Assembly (NCBI GenBank): GCA_026874595.1
Contig: CM049313.1
Location: 79,184,659 to 79,248,658 of the forward strand
DNA: 64,000 nt
Reading direction: 5' to 3'
From: Sipunculus nudus
Lineage: Eukaryota > Annelida > Sipuncula > Golfingiida > Sipunculidae
The position numbers and the translations under genes were made by a program. Position 1 is the stretch's first letter. Each line of letters opens with the position of its first letter. The notes beneath the pieces were generated by a model, which made no database searches, was not told where the DNA came from, and was given only the letters and a program-made list of their open reading frames with translations. Below are positions 1 to 12,862 of this stretch, in pieces.

Positions 1-369
1 TGACCTCCATACGGAGCAAAATAGAAAAAAATCAACATCTCCACCTACCTGAACTCCTCACGCAACGTTTACATCAACATCACCACCTACCTGAACTCCT
101 GACGCAGCAAAATAAAAACATCAACATCACCAGCTACCTTAACCCTTCACGCAACGTTTACATCAACATCAACACCTACCTGAACTCCTCACGCAGCAAA
201 ATAAAAACATTAACATCACCACCTACCTGAACCCCTCACGCAACGTTTACATCAACATCACCATCTACCTGAACTCCTCACGCAGCAAAATAAAAACATC
301 AACATCACCACCTACCTGAACCCCTCACGCAACGTTTACATCAAAATCACCATCTACCTGAACTCCTCA

Positions 370-629
370 GGCAGCAAAATAAAAACATCAACATCACTAC
401 CTACCTGAACTCCTCAAACAGCGTTTATATCAAATCCCCACCTACCTGAACTCCTCACGCAGCGTTTACATCAACATCACCACCTACCTGAAATCCTCAG
501 GCAGCAAAATAAAAATATCAACATCACTACCTACCTGAACTCCTCAAACAGCGTTTATATCAAATTCCCACCTACCTGAACTCCTCACGCAGCGTTTACA
601 TCAACATCACCACCTACCTGAAATCCTCA
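370..629 (+). repeat. Local 130-bp tandem duplication (2 copies)
   Basis: A block running from GGCAGCAAAATAAAA through CTCAAACAGCGTTTATATC to GAAATCCTCA occurs twice in a row, with the landmark G of TCAGGCAGC at 370, 500 and 630. The copies differ by a few bases (AAATCCCCAC versus AAATTCCCAC, AAAAACATC versus AAAAATATC). The corresponding places near 2,930, 4,270, 5,490, 6,750 and 7,955 hold one copy. The duplication is therefore private to this HOR unit. Confidence 0.85.
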
Positions 630-821
630 GGCAGCAAAATAAAAACATCAACATCACTACCTACCTGAACTCCTCACGCAGCATAATAAAAACATCAACA
701 TCACCACCTACCTGAACTCCTCACGCAACGTTTACATGAACATCACCATCTACCTTAACTCCTCACGCAGAAAAATAAAAACATCAGCATCACCACCTAC
801 CTGAACTTCTCACGCAGCAAA

Positions 822-841
822 AAAAAAATTTCCATCACCAC
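822..841 (+). repeat. Poly-A/TTTCC module variant (representative)
   Basis: Here the usual A-rich module is replaced by an uninterrupted A run that passes into TTTCCATCACC. The same variant recurs once per domain-1 HOR unit, near 1,540, 3,247, 4,602, 5,812, 7,072, 8,277 and 10,040, and as GAAAAAGAAATTTCC near 9,132. I did not see it in domain 2. It is a third state of the module position and a marker of domain 1. Confidence 0.8.
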
Positions 842-2471
842 CTACCTGACCCCCTCCCTCAACGTTTACATCAACATCACCATCTACCTGAACTCCTCAC
901 GCAGCAAAATAAAAACATCAACATCAAAACCTACCTGAACTCCACACGCGGAAAAATAAAAACATCAGCAACACCACCTACCTGAACTCCACATGCGGCG
1001 TTTACATCAAAATCACAATCTACCAGACCTCCATACGGAGCAAAATAGAAAAAAATCAACATCGCCACCTACCTGAACTCCTCACGCAGCAAAATAAAAA
1101 CATCAACATCACCACCTACCTGAACTCCTCACGTAACGTTTACATCAATATCACCATCTACCTGAACTCCTCACGCAGCAAAATAAAAACATCAAAATCA
1201 CCACCTACCTAACTCCATAAGGTGCAAAATAAAAAAAAAATCAACATCACTACCTACCTGAACTCCTCACGCGGCTAAAAAAAAACAACATAACCACCTA
1301 CCTGAACCCCTCACGCAACGTTTACATCAACATCACCATCTACCTGAACTTCTCACGCACCAAAATAAAAACATCAACATCAACACCTACCTCAACTCCT
1401 CACGCAGCAAAATAAAGACATCAACATCACCACCTACCTGAACCCCTCACGCAACGTTTACATGAACATCACCATCTACCTGAACTCCTCAGGCAGCAAA
1501 ATAAAAACATCAGCATCACCACCTACCTCAACTCCTCACGCAGCAAAAAAAAATTTCCATCACCACCTACCTGAACCCCTCACGCAACGTTTACATCAAC
1601 ATCACCATCTACCTGAGCTCCTCACGCAGCAAAATAAAAACATCAACATCAAAACCTACCTGAACTCCACACGCGGAAAAAGAAAAACATCAGCATCACC
1701 ACCCACCTGAACTCCACATGCGGCGTTTACATCAAAATCACCATCTACCAGACCTCCATACGGAGCAAAATAGAAAAAATTCAACATCACCACCTACCTG
1801 AACTCCTCACCCAGCAAAAAAAAATCAACATCACCACCTACCTGAACCCCTCACGCAACGTTTACATCAACATCACCATCTACCTGAACTCCTCACGCAG
1901 CAAAATAAAAACATCAGCATCACCACCTACCTGAACTCCACATGCGGCGTTTACATCAAAATCACCATCTGCCAGACCTCCATACGGAGCAAAATAGAAA
2001 AAAATCAACATCACCACTTACCTGAACTCCACATGCGGCGTTTACATCAAAATCACCATCTACCTGACCTCCATACGGAGCAAAACAGAAAAAAATCAAC
2101 ATCACCACCTACCTGAACTCCTCACGCAGCAAAAAAAAAATCAACATCACCACCTACCTGAACGCCTCACGCAACGTTTACATCAACATCACCATCTACC
2201 TGAACTCCTCACGCAGCAAAATAAAAACATCAACATCAACACCTACCTGAAATCCACAAGCGGCAAAATAAAAAATCAACATCACCACCTACCTGAACTC
2301 CTCACGCAGCAAAATAAAAACATCAACATCACCACCTACCTGAACCCCTCACGCAACGCTTACATGAACATCACCATCTACCTGAACTCCTCACGCAGCA
2401 AAATAAAAACATCAGCATCACCACCTAACTGAACTCCACACGCGGCGTTTACATCAAAATCACCATCTACC

Positions 2472-3909
2472 TGACCTCCATACGGAGCAAAATAGAAAAA
2501 AATCAACATCTCCACCTACCTGAACTCCTCATGCAACGTTTACATAAACATCACCACCTACCTGAACTCCTCACGCAGCAAAATAAAAACATCAACATCA
2601 CCACCTACCTGAACCCTTCACGCAACGTTTACATCAACATCATCATCTACCTGAACTCCTCACGCAGCAAAATAAAAAAATCAACATCACCATTTACCTG
2701 GACTCCTCACGCAACGTTTACATCAACATCAACACCTACCTGAACTCCTCACGCAGCAAAATAAAAACATTAACATCACCACCTACCTGAACCGCTCACG
2801 CAACGTTTACATCAACATCACCATCTACCTGAACTCCTCACGCAGCAAAATAAAAACATCAACATCACCACCTACCTGAACCTCTCACGCAACGTTTACA
2901 TCAACATCACCATCTACCTGAACTCCTCAGGCAGTAAAATAAAAACATCAACATCACTACCTACCTGAACTCCTCAAACAGCGTTTATATCAAATCCCCA
3001 CCTACCTGAACTCCTCACGCAGGGTTTACATCAACATCACCACCTACCTGAAATCCTCAGGCAGCAAAATAAAAACATCAACATCACCACCTACCTGAAC
3101 TCCTCACGCAGCATAATAAAAACATCAACATCACCACCTACCTGAACTCCTCACGCAACGTTTACATGAACATCACCATCTACCTTAACTCCTCACGCAG
3201 CAAAATAAAAACATCAGCATCACCACCTACCTGAACTCCTCACGCAGCAAAAAAAATTTCCATCACCACCTACCTGACCCCCTCCCTCAACGTTTACATC
3301 AACCTCACCATCTACCTGAACTCCTCACGCAGCAAAATAAAAACATCAACATCAAAACCTACCTGAACTCTACACGCGGAAAAATAAAAACATCAAAATC
3401 ACCACCTACCTGAACTCCACACGCGGCAAAATAAAAACATCAACATCACCACCTACCTGAACTCCTCAGGCAGCAAAATAAAAACATTAACATCACCACC
3501 TACCTGAACTCCACATGCGGCGTTTACATCAAAATCACCATTTACCAGACCTCCATACGGAGCAAAATAGAAAAAAAATCAACATCACCACCTACCTGAA
3601 CGCCTCACGCAACGTTTACATCAACATCACCATCTACCTGAACTCCTCACGCAGCAAAATAAAAACATCAACATCAACACCTACCTGAAATCCACACGCG
3701 GCAAAATAAAAACATCAACATCACCACCTACCTGAACTCCTCACGCAGCAAAATAAAACATCAACATCACCACCTACCTGAACCCCTCACGCAACGCTTA
3801 CATGAACATCACCATCTACCTGAACTCCTCACGCAGCAAAATAAAAACATCAGCATCACCACCTAACTGAACTCCACACGAGGCGTTTACATCAAAATCA
3901 CCATCTACC
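2472..3909 (+). repeat. Domain 1 HOR variant unit, 1,438 bp
   Basis: This unit lies between two TGACCTCCATACGG landmarks. It has the same general order of variants as the 1,209/1,260-bp units (CAAACAGCGTTTATATC, GCATAATAAAAAC, the poly-A/TTTCCATC module, GGAGCAAAATAGAAA). It is longer and carries private changes such as CATGCAACG, GAACCGCTC, GGCAGTAAAAT and CAGGGTTTAC. It looks like an older, diverged relative of the next four units. Confidence 0.75.
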
Positions 3910-5118
3910 TGACCTCCATACGGAGCAAAATAGAAAAAAATCAACATCTCCACCTACCTGAACTCCTCACGCAACGTTTACATCAACATCACCACCTACC
4001 TGAACTCCTGACGCAGCAAAATAAAAACATCAACATCACCAGCTACCTTAACCCTTCACGCAACGTTTACATCAACATCAACACCTACCTGAACTCCTCA
4101 CGCAGCAAAATAAAAACATTAACATCACCACCTACCTGAACCCCTCACGCAACGTTTACATCAACATCACCATCTACCTGAACTCCTCATGCAGCAAAAT
4201 AAAAACATCAACATCACCACCTACCTGAACCCCTCACGCAACGTTTACATCAAAATCACCATCTACCTGAACTCCTCAGGCAGCAAAATAAAAACATCAA
4301 CATCACTACCTACCTGAACTCCTCAAACAGCGTTTATATCAAATCCCCACCTACCTGAACTCCTCACGCAGCGTTTACATCAACATCACCACCTACCTGA
4401 AATCCTCAGGCAGCAAAATAAAAAGATCAACATCACTACCTACCTGAACTCCTCACGTAGCATAATAAAAACATCAACATCACCACCTACCTGAACTCCT
4501 CACGCAACGTTTACATGAACATCACCATCTACCTTAACTCCTCACGCAAAAAAATAAAAACATCAGCATCACCACCTACCTGAACTCCTCACGCAGCAAA
4601 AAAAAATTTCCATCACCACCTACCTGACCCCCTCCCTCAACGTTTACATCAACATCACCACCTACCTGAACTCCTCAGGCAGCAAAATAAAAACATTAAC
4701 ATCACCACCTACCTGAACTCCACATGCGGCGTTTACATCAAAATCACCATTTACCAGACCTCCATACGGAGCAAAATAGAAAAAAAATCAACATCACCAC
4801 CTACCTGAACGCCTCACGCAACGTTTACATCAACATCACCATCTACCTGAACTCCTCACGCAGCAAAATAAAAACATCAACATCAACACCTACCTGAAAT
4901 CCACACGCGGCAAAATAAAAACATCAACATCACCACCTACCTGAACTCCTCACGCAGCAAAATAAAACATCAACATCACCACCTACCTGAACCCCTCACG
5001 CAACGCTTACATGAACATCACCATCTACCTGAACTCCTCACGCAGCAAAATAAAAACATCAGCATCACCACCTAACTGAACTCCACACGAGGCGTTTACA
5101 TCAAAATCACCATCTACC
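3910..5118 (+). repeat. Domain 1 HOR type alpha, copy 1 (1,209 bp)
   Basis: This unit runs from TGACCTCCATACGG to the next such landmark, 1,209 bp on. It shares its variant order almost base for base with 6,379-7,587. After the poly-A/TTTCCATC module (about 4,602) it goes straight to CTCAGGCAGC...AAAACATTAAC, which separates type alpha from type beta. Private changes include CATGCAGC near 4,190 and AAAAAGATC near 4,422. Confidence 0.85.
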
Positions 5119-6378
5119 TGACCTCCATACGGAGCAAAATAGAAAAAAATCAACATCTCCACCTACCTGAACTCCTCACGCAACGTTTACATCAACATCA
5201 CCACCTACCTGAACTCCTGACGCAGCAAAATAAAAACATCAACATCACCAGCTACCTTAACCCTTCACGCAACGTTTACATCAACATCAACACCTACCTG
5301 AACTCCTCACGCAGCAAAATAAAAACATTAACATCACCACCTACCTGAACCCCTCACGCAACGTTTACATCAACATCACCATCTACCTGAACTCCTCACG
5401 CAGCAAAATAAAAACATCAACATCACCACCTACCTGAACCCCTCACGCAACGTTTACATCAAAATCCCCATCTACCTGAACTCCTCAGGCAGCAAAATAA
5501 AAACATCAACATCACTACCTACCTGAACTCCTCAAACAGCGTTTATATCAAATCCCCACCTACCTGAACTCCTCACGCAGCGTTTACATCAACATCACCA
5601 CCTACCTGAAATCCTCAGGCAGCAAAATAAAAACATCAACATCACTACCTACCTGAACTCCTCACGTAGCATAATAAAAACATCAACATCACCACCTACC
5701 TGAACTCCTCACGCAACGTTTACATGAACATCACCATCTACCTTAACTCCTCACGCAAAAAAATAAAAACATCAGCATCACCACCTACCTGAACTCCTCA
5801 CGCAGCAAAAAAAAATTTCCATCACCACCTACCTGACCCCCTCCCTCAACGTTTACATCAACATCACCATCTACCTGAACTCCTCACGCAGCAAAATAAA
5901 AACATCAACATCAAAACCTACCTGAACTCCACACGCGGAAAAATAAAAACATCAGCAACACCACCTACCTGAACTCCACATGCGGCGTTTACATCAAAAT
6001 CACAATCTACCAGACCTCCATACGGAGCAAAATAGAAAAAAATCAACATCGCCACCTACCTGAACTCCTCACGCAGCAAAATAAAAACATCAACATCAAC
6101 ACCTACCTGAAATCCACACGCGGCAAAATAAAAACATCAACATCACCACCTACCTGAAATCCACACGCGGCAAAATAAAAACATCAACATCACCACCTAC
6201 CTGAACTCCTCACGCAGCAAAATAAAACATCAACATCACCACCTACCTGAACCCCTCACGCAACGCTTACATGAACATCACCATCTACCTGAACTCCTCA
6301 CGCAGCAAAATAAAAACATCAGCATCACCACCTAACTGAACTCCACACGGGGCGTTTACATCAAAATCACCATCTACC
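5119..6378 (+). repeat. Domain 1 HOR type beta, copy 1 (1,260 bp)
   Basis: This is a 1,260-bp unit between TGACCTCCATACGG landmarks. After the poly-A/TTTCCATC module it carries ATCAAAACCTACC, ACACGCGGAAAAATAAAAAC and ATCAGCAACACC, the same order as about 8,281-8,440 and 828-1,000. Together with the preceding alpha unit it forms a 2,469-bp superunit, repeated from 6,379. Confidence 0.85.
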
Positions 6379-7587
6379 TGACCTCCATACGGAGCAAAAT
6401 AGAAAAAAATCAACATCTCCACCTACCTGAACTCCTCACGCAACGTTTACATCAACATCACCACCTACCTGAACTCCTGACGCAGCAAAATAAAAACATC
6501 AACATCACCAGCTACCTTAACCCTTCACGCAACGTTTACATCAACATCAACACCTACCTGAACTCCTCACGCAGCAAAATAAAAACATTAACATCACCAC
6601 CTACCTGAACCCCTCACGCAACGTTTACATCAACATCACCATCTACCTGAACTCCTCACGCAGCAAAATAAAAACATCAACATCACCACCTACCTGAACC
6701 CCTCACGCAACGTTTACATCAAAATCACCATCTACCTGAACTCCTCAGGCAGCAAAATAAAAACATCAACATCACTACCTACCTGAACTCCTCAAACAGC
6801 GTTTATATCAAATCCCCACCTACCTGAACTCCTCACGCAGCGTTTACATCAACATCACCACCTACCTGAAATCCTCAGGCAGCAAAATAAAAACATCAAC
6901 ATCACTACCTACCTGAACTCCTCACGTAGCATAATAAAAACATCAACATCACCACCTACCTGAACTCCTCACGCAACGTTTACATGAACATCACCATCTA
7001 CCTTAACTCCTCACGCAAAAAAATAAAAACATCAGCATCACCACCTACCTGAACTCCTCACGCAGCAAAAAAAAATTTCCATCACCACCTACCTGACCCC
7101 CTCCCTCAACGTTTACATCAACATCACCACCTACCTGAACTCCTCAGGCAGCAAAATAAAAACATTAACATCACCACCTACCTGAACTCCACATGCGGCG
7201 TTTACATCAAAATCACCATTTACCAGACCTCCATACGGAGCAAAATAGAAAAAAAATCAACATCACCACCTACCTGAACTCCTCACGCAACGTTTACATC
7301 AACATCACCATCTACCTGAACTCCTCACGCAGCAAAATAAAAACATCAACATCAACACCTACCTGAAATCCACACGCGGCAAAATAAAAACATCAACATC
7401 ACCACCTACCTGAACTCCTCACGCAGCAAAATAAAACATCAACATCACCACCTACCTGAACCCCTCACGCAACGCTTACATGAACATCACCATCTACCTG
7501 AACTCCTCACGCAGCAAAATAAAAACATCAGCATCACCACCTAACTGAACTCCACACGAGGCGTTTACATCAAAATCACCATCTACC
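6379..7587 (+). repeat. Domain 1 HOR type alpha, copy 2 (1,209 bp)
   Basis: This unit is almost identical to 3,910-5,118 and starts 2,469 bp after it. It has the same length and the same CTCAGGCAGC / AAAACATTAAC segment after the poly-A module. One difference is GAACTCCTCACGCAACG near 7,275, where copy 1 has GAACGCCTCACGCAACG. Confidence 0.85.
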
Positions 7588-10500
7588 TGACCTCCATACG
7601 GAGCAAAATAGAAAAAAATCAACATCTCCACCTACCTGAACTCCTCACGCAACGTTTACATCAACATCACCACCTACCTGAACTCCTGACGCAGCAAAAT
7701 AAAAACATCAACATCACCAGCTACCTTAACCCTTCACGCAACGTTTACATCAACATCAACACCTACCTGAACTCCTCACGCAGCAAAATAAAAACATTAA
7801 CATCACCACCTACCTGAACCCCTCACGCAACGTTTACATCAACATCACCATCTACCTGAACTCCTCACGCAGCAAAATAAAAACATCAACATCACCACCT
7901 ACCTGAACCCCTCACGCAACGTTTACATCAAAATCACCATCTACCTGAACTCCTCAGGCAGCAAAATAAAAACATCAACATCACTACCTACCTGAACTCC
8001 TCAAACAGCGTTTATATCAAATCCCCACCTACCTGAACTCCTCACGCAGCGTTTACATCAACATCACCACCTACCTGAAATCCTCAGACAGCAAAATAAA
8101 AACATCAACATCACTACCTACCTGAACTCCTCACGTAGCATAATAAAAACATCAACATCACCACCTACCTGAACTCCTCACGCAACGTTTACATGAACAT
8201 CACCATCTACCTTAACTCCTCACGCAAAAAAATAAAAACATCAGCATCACCAACTACCTGAACTCCTCACGCAGCAAAAAAAAATTTCCATCACCACCTA
8301 CCTGACCCCCTCCCTCAACGTTTACATCAACATCACCATCTACCTGAACTCCTCACGCAGCAAAATAAAAACATCAACATCAAAACCTACCTGAACTCCA
8401 CACGCGGAAAAATAAAAACATCAGCAACACCACCTACCTGAACTCCACATGCGGCGTTTACATCAAAATCACAATCTACCAGACCTCCATACGGAGCAAA
8501 ATAGAAAAAAATCAACATCGCCACCTACCTGAACTCCTCACGCAGCAAAATAAAAACATCAACATCACCACCTACCTGAACTCCTCACGTAACGTTTACA
8601 TCAATATCACCATCTACCTGAACTCCTCACGCAGCAAAATAAAAACATCAAAATCACCACCTACCTAACTCCATACGGTGCAAAATAAAAAAAATCAACA
8701 TCACTACCTACCTGAACTCCTCACGCGGCAAAAAAAACAACATCACCACCTACCTGAACTCCTCACGTAACGTTTACATCAATATCACCATCTACCTGAA
8801 CTCCTCACGCAGCAAAATAAAAACATCAAAATCACCACCTACCTAACTCCATACGGTGCAAAATAAAAACATCAACATCACCACCTACCTGAACCCCTCA
8901 CGCAACGTTTACATCAACATCACCATCTACCTGAACTTCTCACGCACCAAAATAAAAACATCAACATCAACACCTACCTCAACTCCTCACGCAGCAAAAT
9001 AAAGACATCAACATCACCACCTACCTGAACCCCTCACGCAACGTTTACATGAACATCACCATCTACCTGAACTCCTTAGGCAGCAAAATAAAAACATCAG
9101 CATCACCACCTACCTCAACTCCTCACGCAGCGAAAAAGAAATTTCCATCACCACCTACATGAACCCCTCACGCAACGTTTACATCAACATCACCATCTAC
9201 CTGAGCTCCTCACGCAGCAAAATAAAAACATCAACATCAAAACCTACCTGAACTCCACACGCGGAAAAAGAAAAACATCAGCATCACCACCTACCTGAAC
9301 TCCACATGCGGCGTTTACATCAAAATCATTATCTACCAGACCTCCATACGGAGCAAAATAGAAAAAATTCAACATCACCACCTACCTGAACTCCTCACCC
9401 AGCAAAAAAAAATCAACATCACCACCTACCTGAACCCCTCACGCAACGTTTACATCAACATAACCATCTACCTGAACTCCTCACGCAGCAAAATAAAAAC
9501 ATCAGCATCACCACCTACCTGAACTCCACATGCGGCGTTTACATCAAAATCACCATCTACCAGACCTCCAGACGGAGCAAAATAGAAAAATCAACATCAC
9601 CACCTACCTGAACTCCACATGCGGCATTTATATCAAAATCACCATCTACCAGACCTCCATACGGAGCAAAACAGTAAAAAATCAACATCACCACCTACCT
9701 GAACTCCTCAGGCAGCAAAATAAAAAAATCAACATCACCACCTACCTGAACTCCTCACGCAGCAAAATAAAACATCAACATCACCACCTACCTGAACTCC
9801 TCACTTAACGTTTACATCAATATCACCATCTACCTGAACTCCTCACGCAGCAAAATAAAAACATCAAAATCACCACCTACCTAACTCCATACGGTGCAAA
9901 ATAAAAAAAATCAACATCACTACCTACCTGAACCCCTCACGCAACGTTTACATGAACATCACCATCTACCTGAACTCCTCAGGCAGCAAAATAAAAACAT
10001 CAGCATCACCACCTACCTCAACTCCTCACGCAGCAAAAAAAAAATTTCCATCACCACCTACCTGAACCCCTCACGCAACGTTTACATCAACATCACCATC
10101 TACCTGAGCTCCTCACGCAGCAAAATAAAAACATCAACATCAAAACCTACCTGAACTCCACACGCGGAAAAAGAAAAACATCAGCATCACCACCTACCTG
10201 AACTCCAAATGCGGCGTTTACTTCAAAATAACCATCTACCAGACCTCCATACGGAGCAAAATAGAAAAAATTCAACATCACCACCTACCTGAACTCCTCA
10301 CCCAGCCAAAAAAAAATCAACATCACCACCTACCTGAACGCCTCACGCAACGTTTACATCAACATCACCATCTAAGTGAACTCCTCACGCAGCAAAATAA
10401 AAACATCAACATCAAAACCTACCTGAACTCCACACGCGGAAAAAGAAAAACATCAGCATCACCACCTACCTGAACTCCACATGCGGCGTTTACATCAAAA

Positions 10501-11183
10501 TCACCATCTACCAGACCTCCATACGGAGCAAAATAGAAAAAAATCAACATCACCACCTACCTGAACTCCACATGCGGCGTTTACATCAAAATCACCATCT
10601 ACCAGACCTCCATACGGAGCAAAACAGAAAAAAATCAACATCACCACCTACCTGAACTCCTCAGGCAGCAAAATAAAAAAATCAACATCACCACCTACCT
10701 GAACTCCTCCCGCAACGTTTACATCAACATCACCATCTACCTGAACTCCTCACGCAGCAAAATAAAACATCAACATCAACACCTACCTGAAATCCACACG
10801 CGGCAAAATAAAAACATCAACATCACCACCTACCTGAACTCCTCACGCAGCAAAATAAAAACATCAACATCACCACCTACCTGAACCCCTCACGCAACGC
10901 TTACATGAACATCACCATCTACCTGAACTCCTCACGCAGCAAAATAAAAACATCAGCATCACCACCTAACTGAACTCCACACGCGGCGTTTACATCAAAA
11001 TCACCATCTACCTGACCTCCATACGGAGCAAAATAGAAAAAAATCAACATCTCCACCTACCTGAACTCCTCACGCAACGTTTACATAAACATCACCACCA
11101 ACCTGAACTCCTCACGCAGCAAAATAAAAACATCAACATCACCACCTACCTGAACCCTTCACGCAACGTTTACATCAACATCA
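7588..11183 (+). repeat. Domain 1 type beta unit plus copy 2 of the left-end block
   Basis: The first part (7,588 to about 8,560) is a type-beta HOR 2,469 bp after the one at 5,119. From 7,588 to about 9,685 the stretch also matches window positions 1 to about 2,100. An internally reduplicated stretch of about 0.9 kb follows (about 9,686-10,562, reusing variants from 8,560-9,510 such as the CACTTAACG/CACGTAACG and CATACGGTGC monomers). The match to 2,027-2,640 then resumes and runs to the domain border. No gene or other element is present. Confidence 0.75.
11155..11183 (+). repeat. Domain border relic (type copy)
   Basis: The last domain-1 monomer, GAACCCTTCACGCAACGTTT, is followed by CACCAACCTG and the first domain-2 monomers. 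The same relic, preceded by the domain-1 style AAAATAAAAAC module, is embedded in domain 2 near 16,877, 17,858, 20,354, 21,866, 23,331, 24,796, 25,786, 27,971, 29,436, 31,202, 32,970, 34,262, 35,726, 40,890, 44,767 and 55,616. At 15,938 and 24,885 it lacks that module. I did not see it in 45-54 kb or after 56 kb. Confidence 0.8.
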
Positions 11184-11754
11184 CCACCAACCTGAACTCC
11201 TCACGTAGCAAAATAAAATCATCAATATAACCATCTACCTTACTCCACACGCAGCGTTTACATCAACATCACCACCTAATTGAACTCCTCACACAGGGTT
11301 TACCTCAACATCACCTCCTACCTGAACTCCTCACACAGCAAAATAAAATCATCACCATCACCACTACCTGAACTCCTCACACAGCAAAATAAAATCATCA
11401 ACATCACCACCTACCTGAACTCCTCACACAGCGTTTACCTCAACATCACCTCCTATCTGAACTCCTCACACAGCGTTTACATTAACATCAACACTACCTG
11501 AACTCCTCACACAGCGTTTACCTCAACATCACCTCCTACCTGAACTCCTCACACAGCAAAATAAAATTATCAACATCACCATCTACCTGAACTCCTCACA
11601 CAGCGTTTACCTCAACCTCACCTCCTATCTGAACTCCTCACACAGCGTTTACATTAACATCAACACTACCTGAACTCCTCACACAGCGTTTACCTCAACA
11701 TCACCTCCTACCTGAACTCCTCACACAGCGTTAACATCAACATCACCACTACCT
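11184..11754 (+). repeat. Left edge of domain 2
   Basis: This is the first domain-2 sequence, starting with CACCAACCTG, CACGTAGC with the AAAATAAAATC module, TAACCATCTACCTTACTCC and CACCTAATTGAAC. The same string of variants recurs inside domain 2, for example near 13,390-13,470, 16,905-17,000 and 29,460-29,560. From 11,285 the monomers match 14,120 onward at an offset of 2,835. No gene is present. Confidence 0.8.
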
Positions 11755-12308
11755 GAACTCCTCACACAGCGTTTACCTCAACATCACCATCTACCTGATC
11801 TCCTCACACAGCAAAATAAAATTATCAACATCACCATCTACCTGAACTCCTCACACAGCGTTTACCTCAACCTCACCATCTACCTGAACTCCTCACACAG
11901 CGTTTACATCAACATCACCGTCTACCTGAACTCCTCACACAGCAAAATAAAATCATCAACATCACCACCTACCTGAACTCCTCACACAGCGTTTACCTCA
12001 ACATCACCTCCTACCTGAACTCCTCACACAGCGTTTACATTAACATCACCACTACCTGAACTCCTCACACAGCGTTTACATCAACAACACCACCTACCTG
12101 AACTCCTCACACAGTGTTTACATCTACATCCCCTCTTACCTGAACTCCTCACACAGCGTTTACATCAACATCACCATCTACCTTACTCCACACGCAGCGT
12201 TTAAATCAACATCACCAACTACCTGAACTCCTCACACAGCGTTTACATCAACATCACCTCCTACCTGAACTCCTCACACAGCGTTTACATCAACATCACC
12301 ACCAACCT
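11755..12308 (+). repeat. 554-bp tandem duplication, copy 1
   Basis: Two exact landmarks, CTGATCTCC and CAGTGTTTACATC, sit at 11,795 and 12,112 here and at 12,349 and 12,666 in the next block, each 554 bp apart. The variant order between them is the same (AAAATTATC module, CACCGTCTACC, ATTAACATC, CATCCCCTCTTACC, CTTACTCCACACGC). Confidence 0.85.
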
Positions 12309-12862
12309 GAACTCCTCACACAGCGTTTACCTCAACATCACCATCTACCTGATCTCCTCACACAGCAAAATAAAATTATCAACATCACCATCTACCTGAA
12401 CTCCTCACACAGCGTTTACCTCAACCTCACCATCTACCTGAACTCCTCACACAGCGTTTACATCAACATCACCGTCTACCTGAACTCCTCACACAGCAAA
12501 ATAAAATCATCAACATCACCACCTACCTGAACTCCTCACACAGCGTTTACCTCAACATCACCTCCTACCTGAACTCCTCACACAGCGTTTACATTAACAT
12601 CACCACTACCTGAACTCCTCACACAGCGTTTACATCAACATCACCACCTACCTGAACTCCTCACACAGTGTTTACATCTACATCCCCTCTTACCTGAACT
12701 CCTCACACAGCGTTTACATCAACATCACCATCTACCTTACTCCACACGCAGCGTTTAAATCAACATCACCAACTACCTGAACTCCTCACACAGCGTTTAC
12801 ATCAACATCACCTCCTACCTGAACTCCTCACACAGCGTTTACATCAACATCACCACCAACCT
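12309..12862 (+). repeat. 554-bp tandem duplication, copy 2
   Basis: This is a near-perfect copy of 11,755-12,308. It ends where CACGTAGC (about 12,867) replaces the CACACAGC found at the equivalent place in the first copy. One small difference is ATCAACATCACC here against ATCAACAACACC near 12,087. Confidence 0.85.

Larger units (their letters stand above)
1..2471 (+). repeat. Domain 1 block, copy 1 of a larger duplication
   Basis: The block starts with TGACCTCCATACGGAGC, the landmark that opens each domain-1 HOR (positions 1, 2,472, 3,910, 5,119, 6,379, 7,588 and 11,013). Positions 1 to about 2,100 match about 7,588-9,685, with landmark offsets of 7,456 to 7,588. About 2,027-2,640 match about 10,563-11,183. 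Apart from a local 130-bp duplication at 370-629 and scattered substitutions, the order of monomer variants is the same in both copies. Confidence 0.8.
1..11183 (+). repeat. Domain 1: CpG-richer monomers
   Basis: Monomers here carry CACGCAGC before the A-rich module (AAAATAAAAAC) and CACGCAACG before GTTTAC, and the two types mostly alternate, giving an 89-bp dimer. Rarer module variants mark the HORs: a poly-A block running into TTTCCATC, GGAGCAAAATAGAAAAAA after ACCTCCATAC, and GGCGTTTACATCAAAATC. The domain ends near 11,183. There the sequence stops matching its earlier copy around 2,640, and the first AAAATAAAATC and CACACAG monomers appear. No gene or other element is present. Confidence 0.9.

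Noticed and set aside
822-841. Poly-A runs as retroposon tails
   Set aside because: The A runs replace the normal A-rich module in the same monomer position and recur once per HOR. There is no inserted body and no target-site duplication.
1462-1710. Short ATG ORFs in domain 1 (also 2,531-2,743, 9,530-9,808, 9,894-10,154) and the TTG-start ORF at the domain border, 11,280-11,501
   Set aside because: Each is satellite sequence that chances to lack a stop for 70-90 codons after a variant start codon. Frame and length differ between HOR copies, so there is no conserved reading frame.
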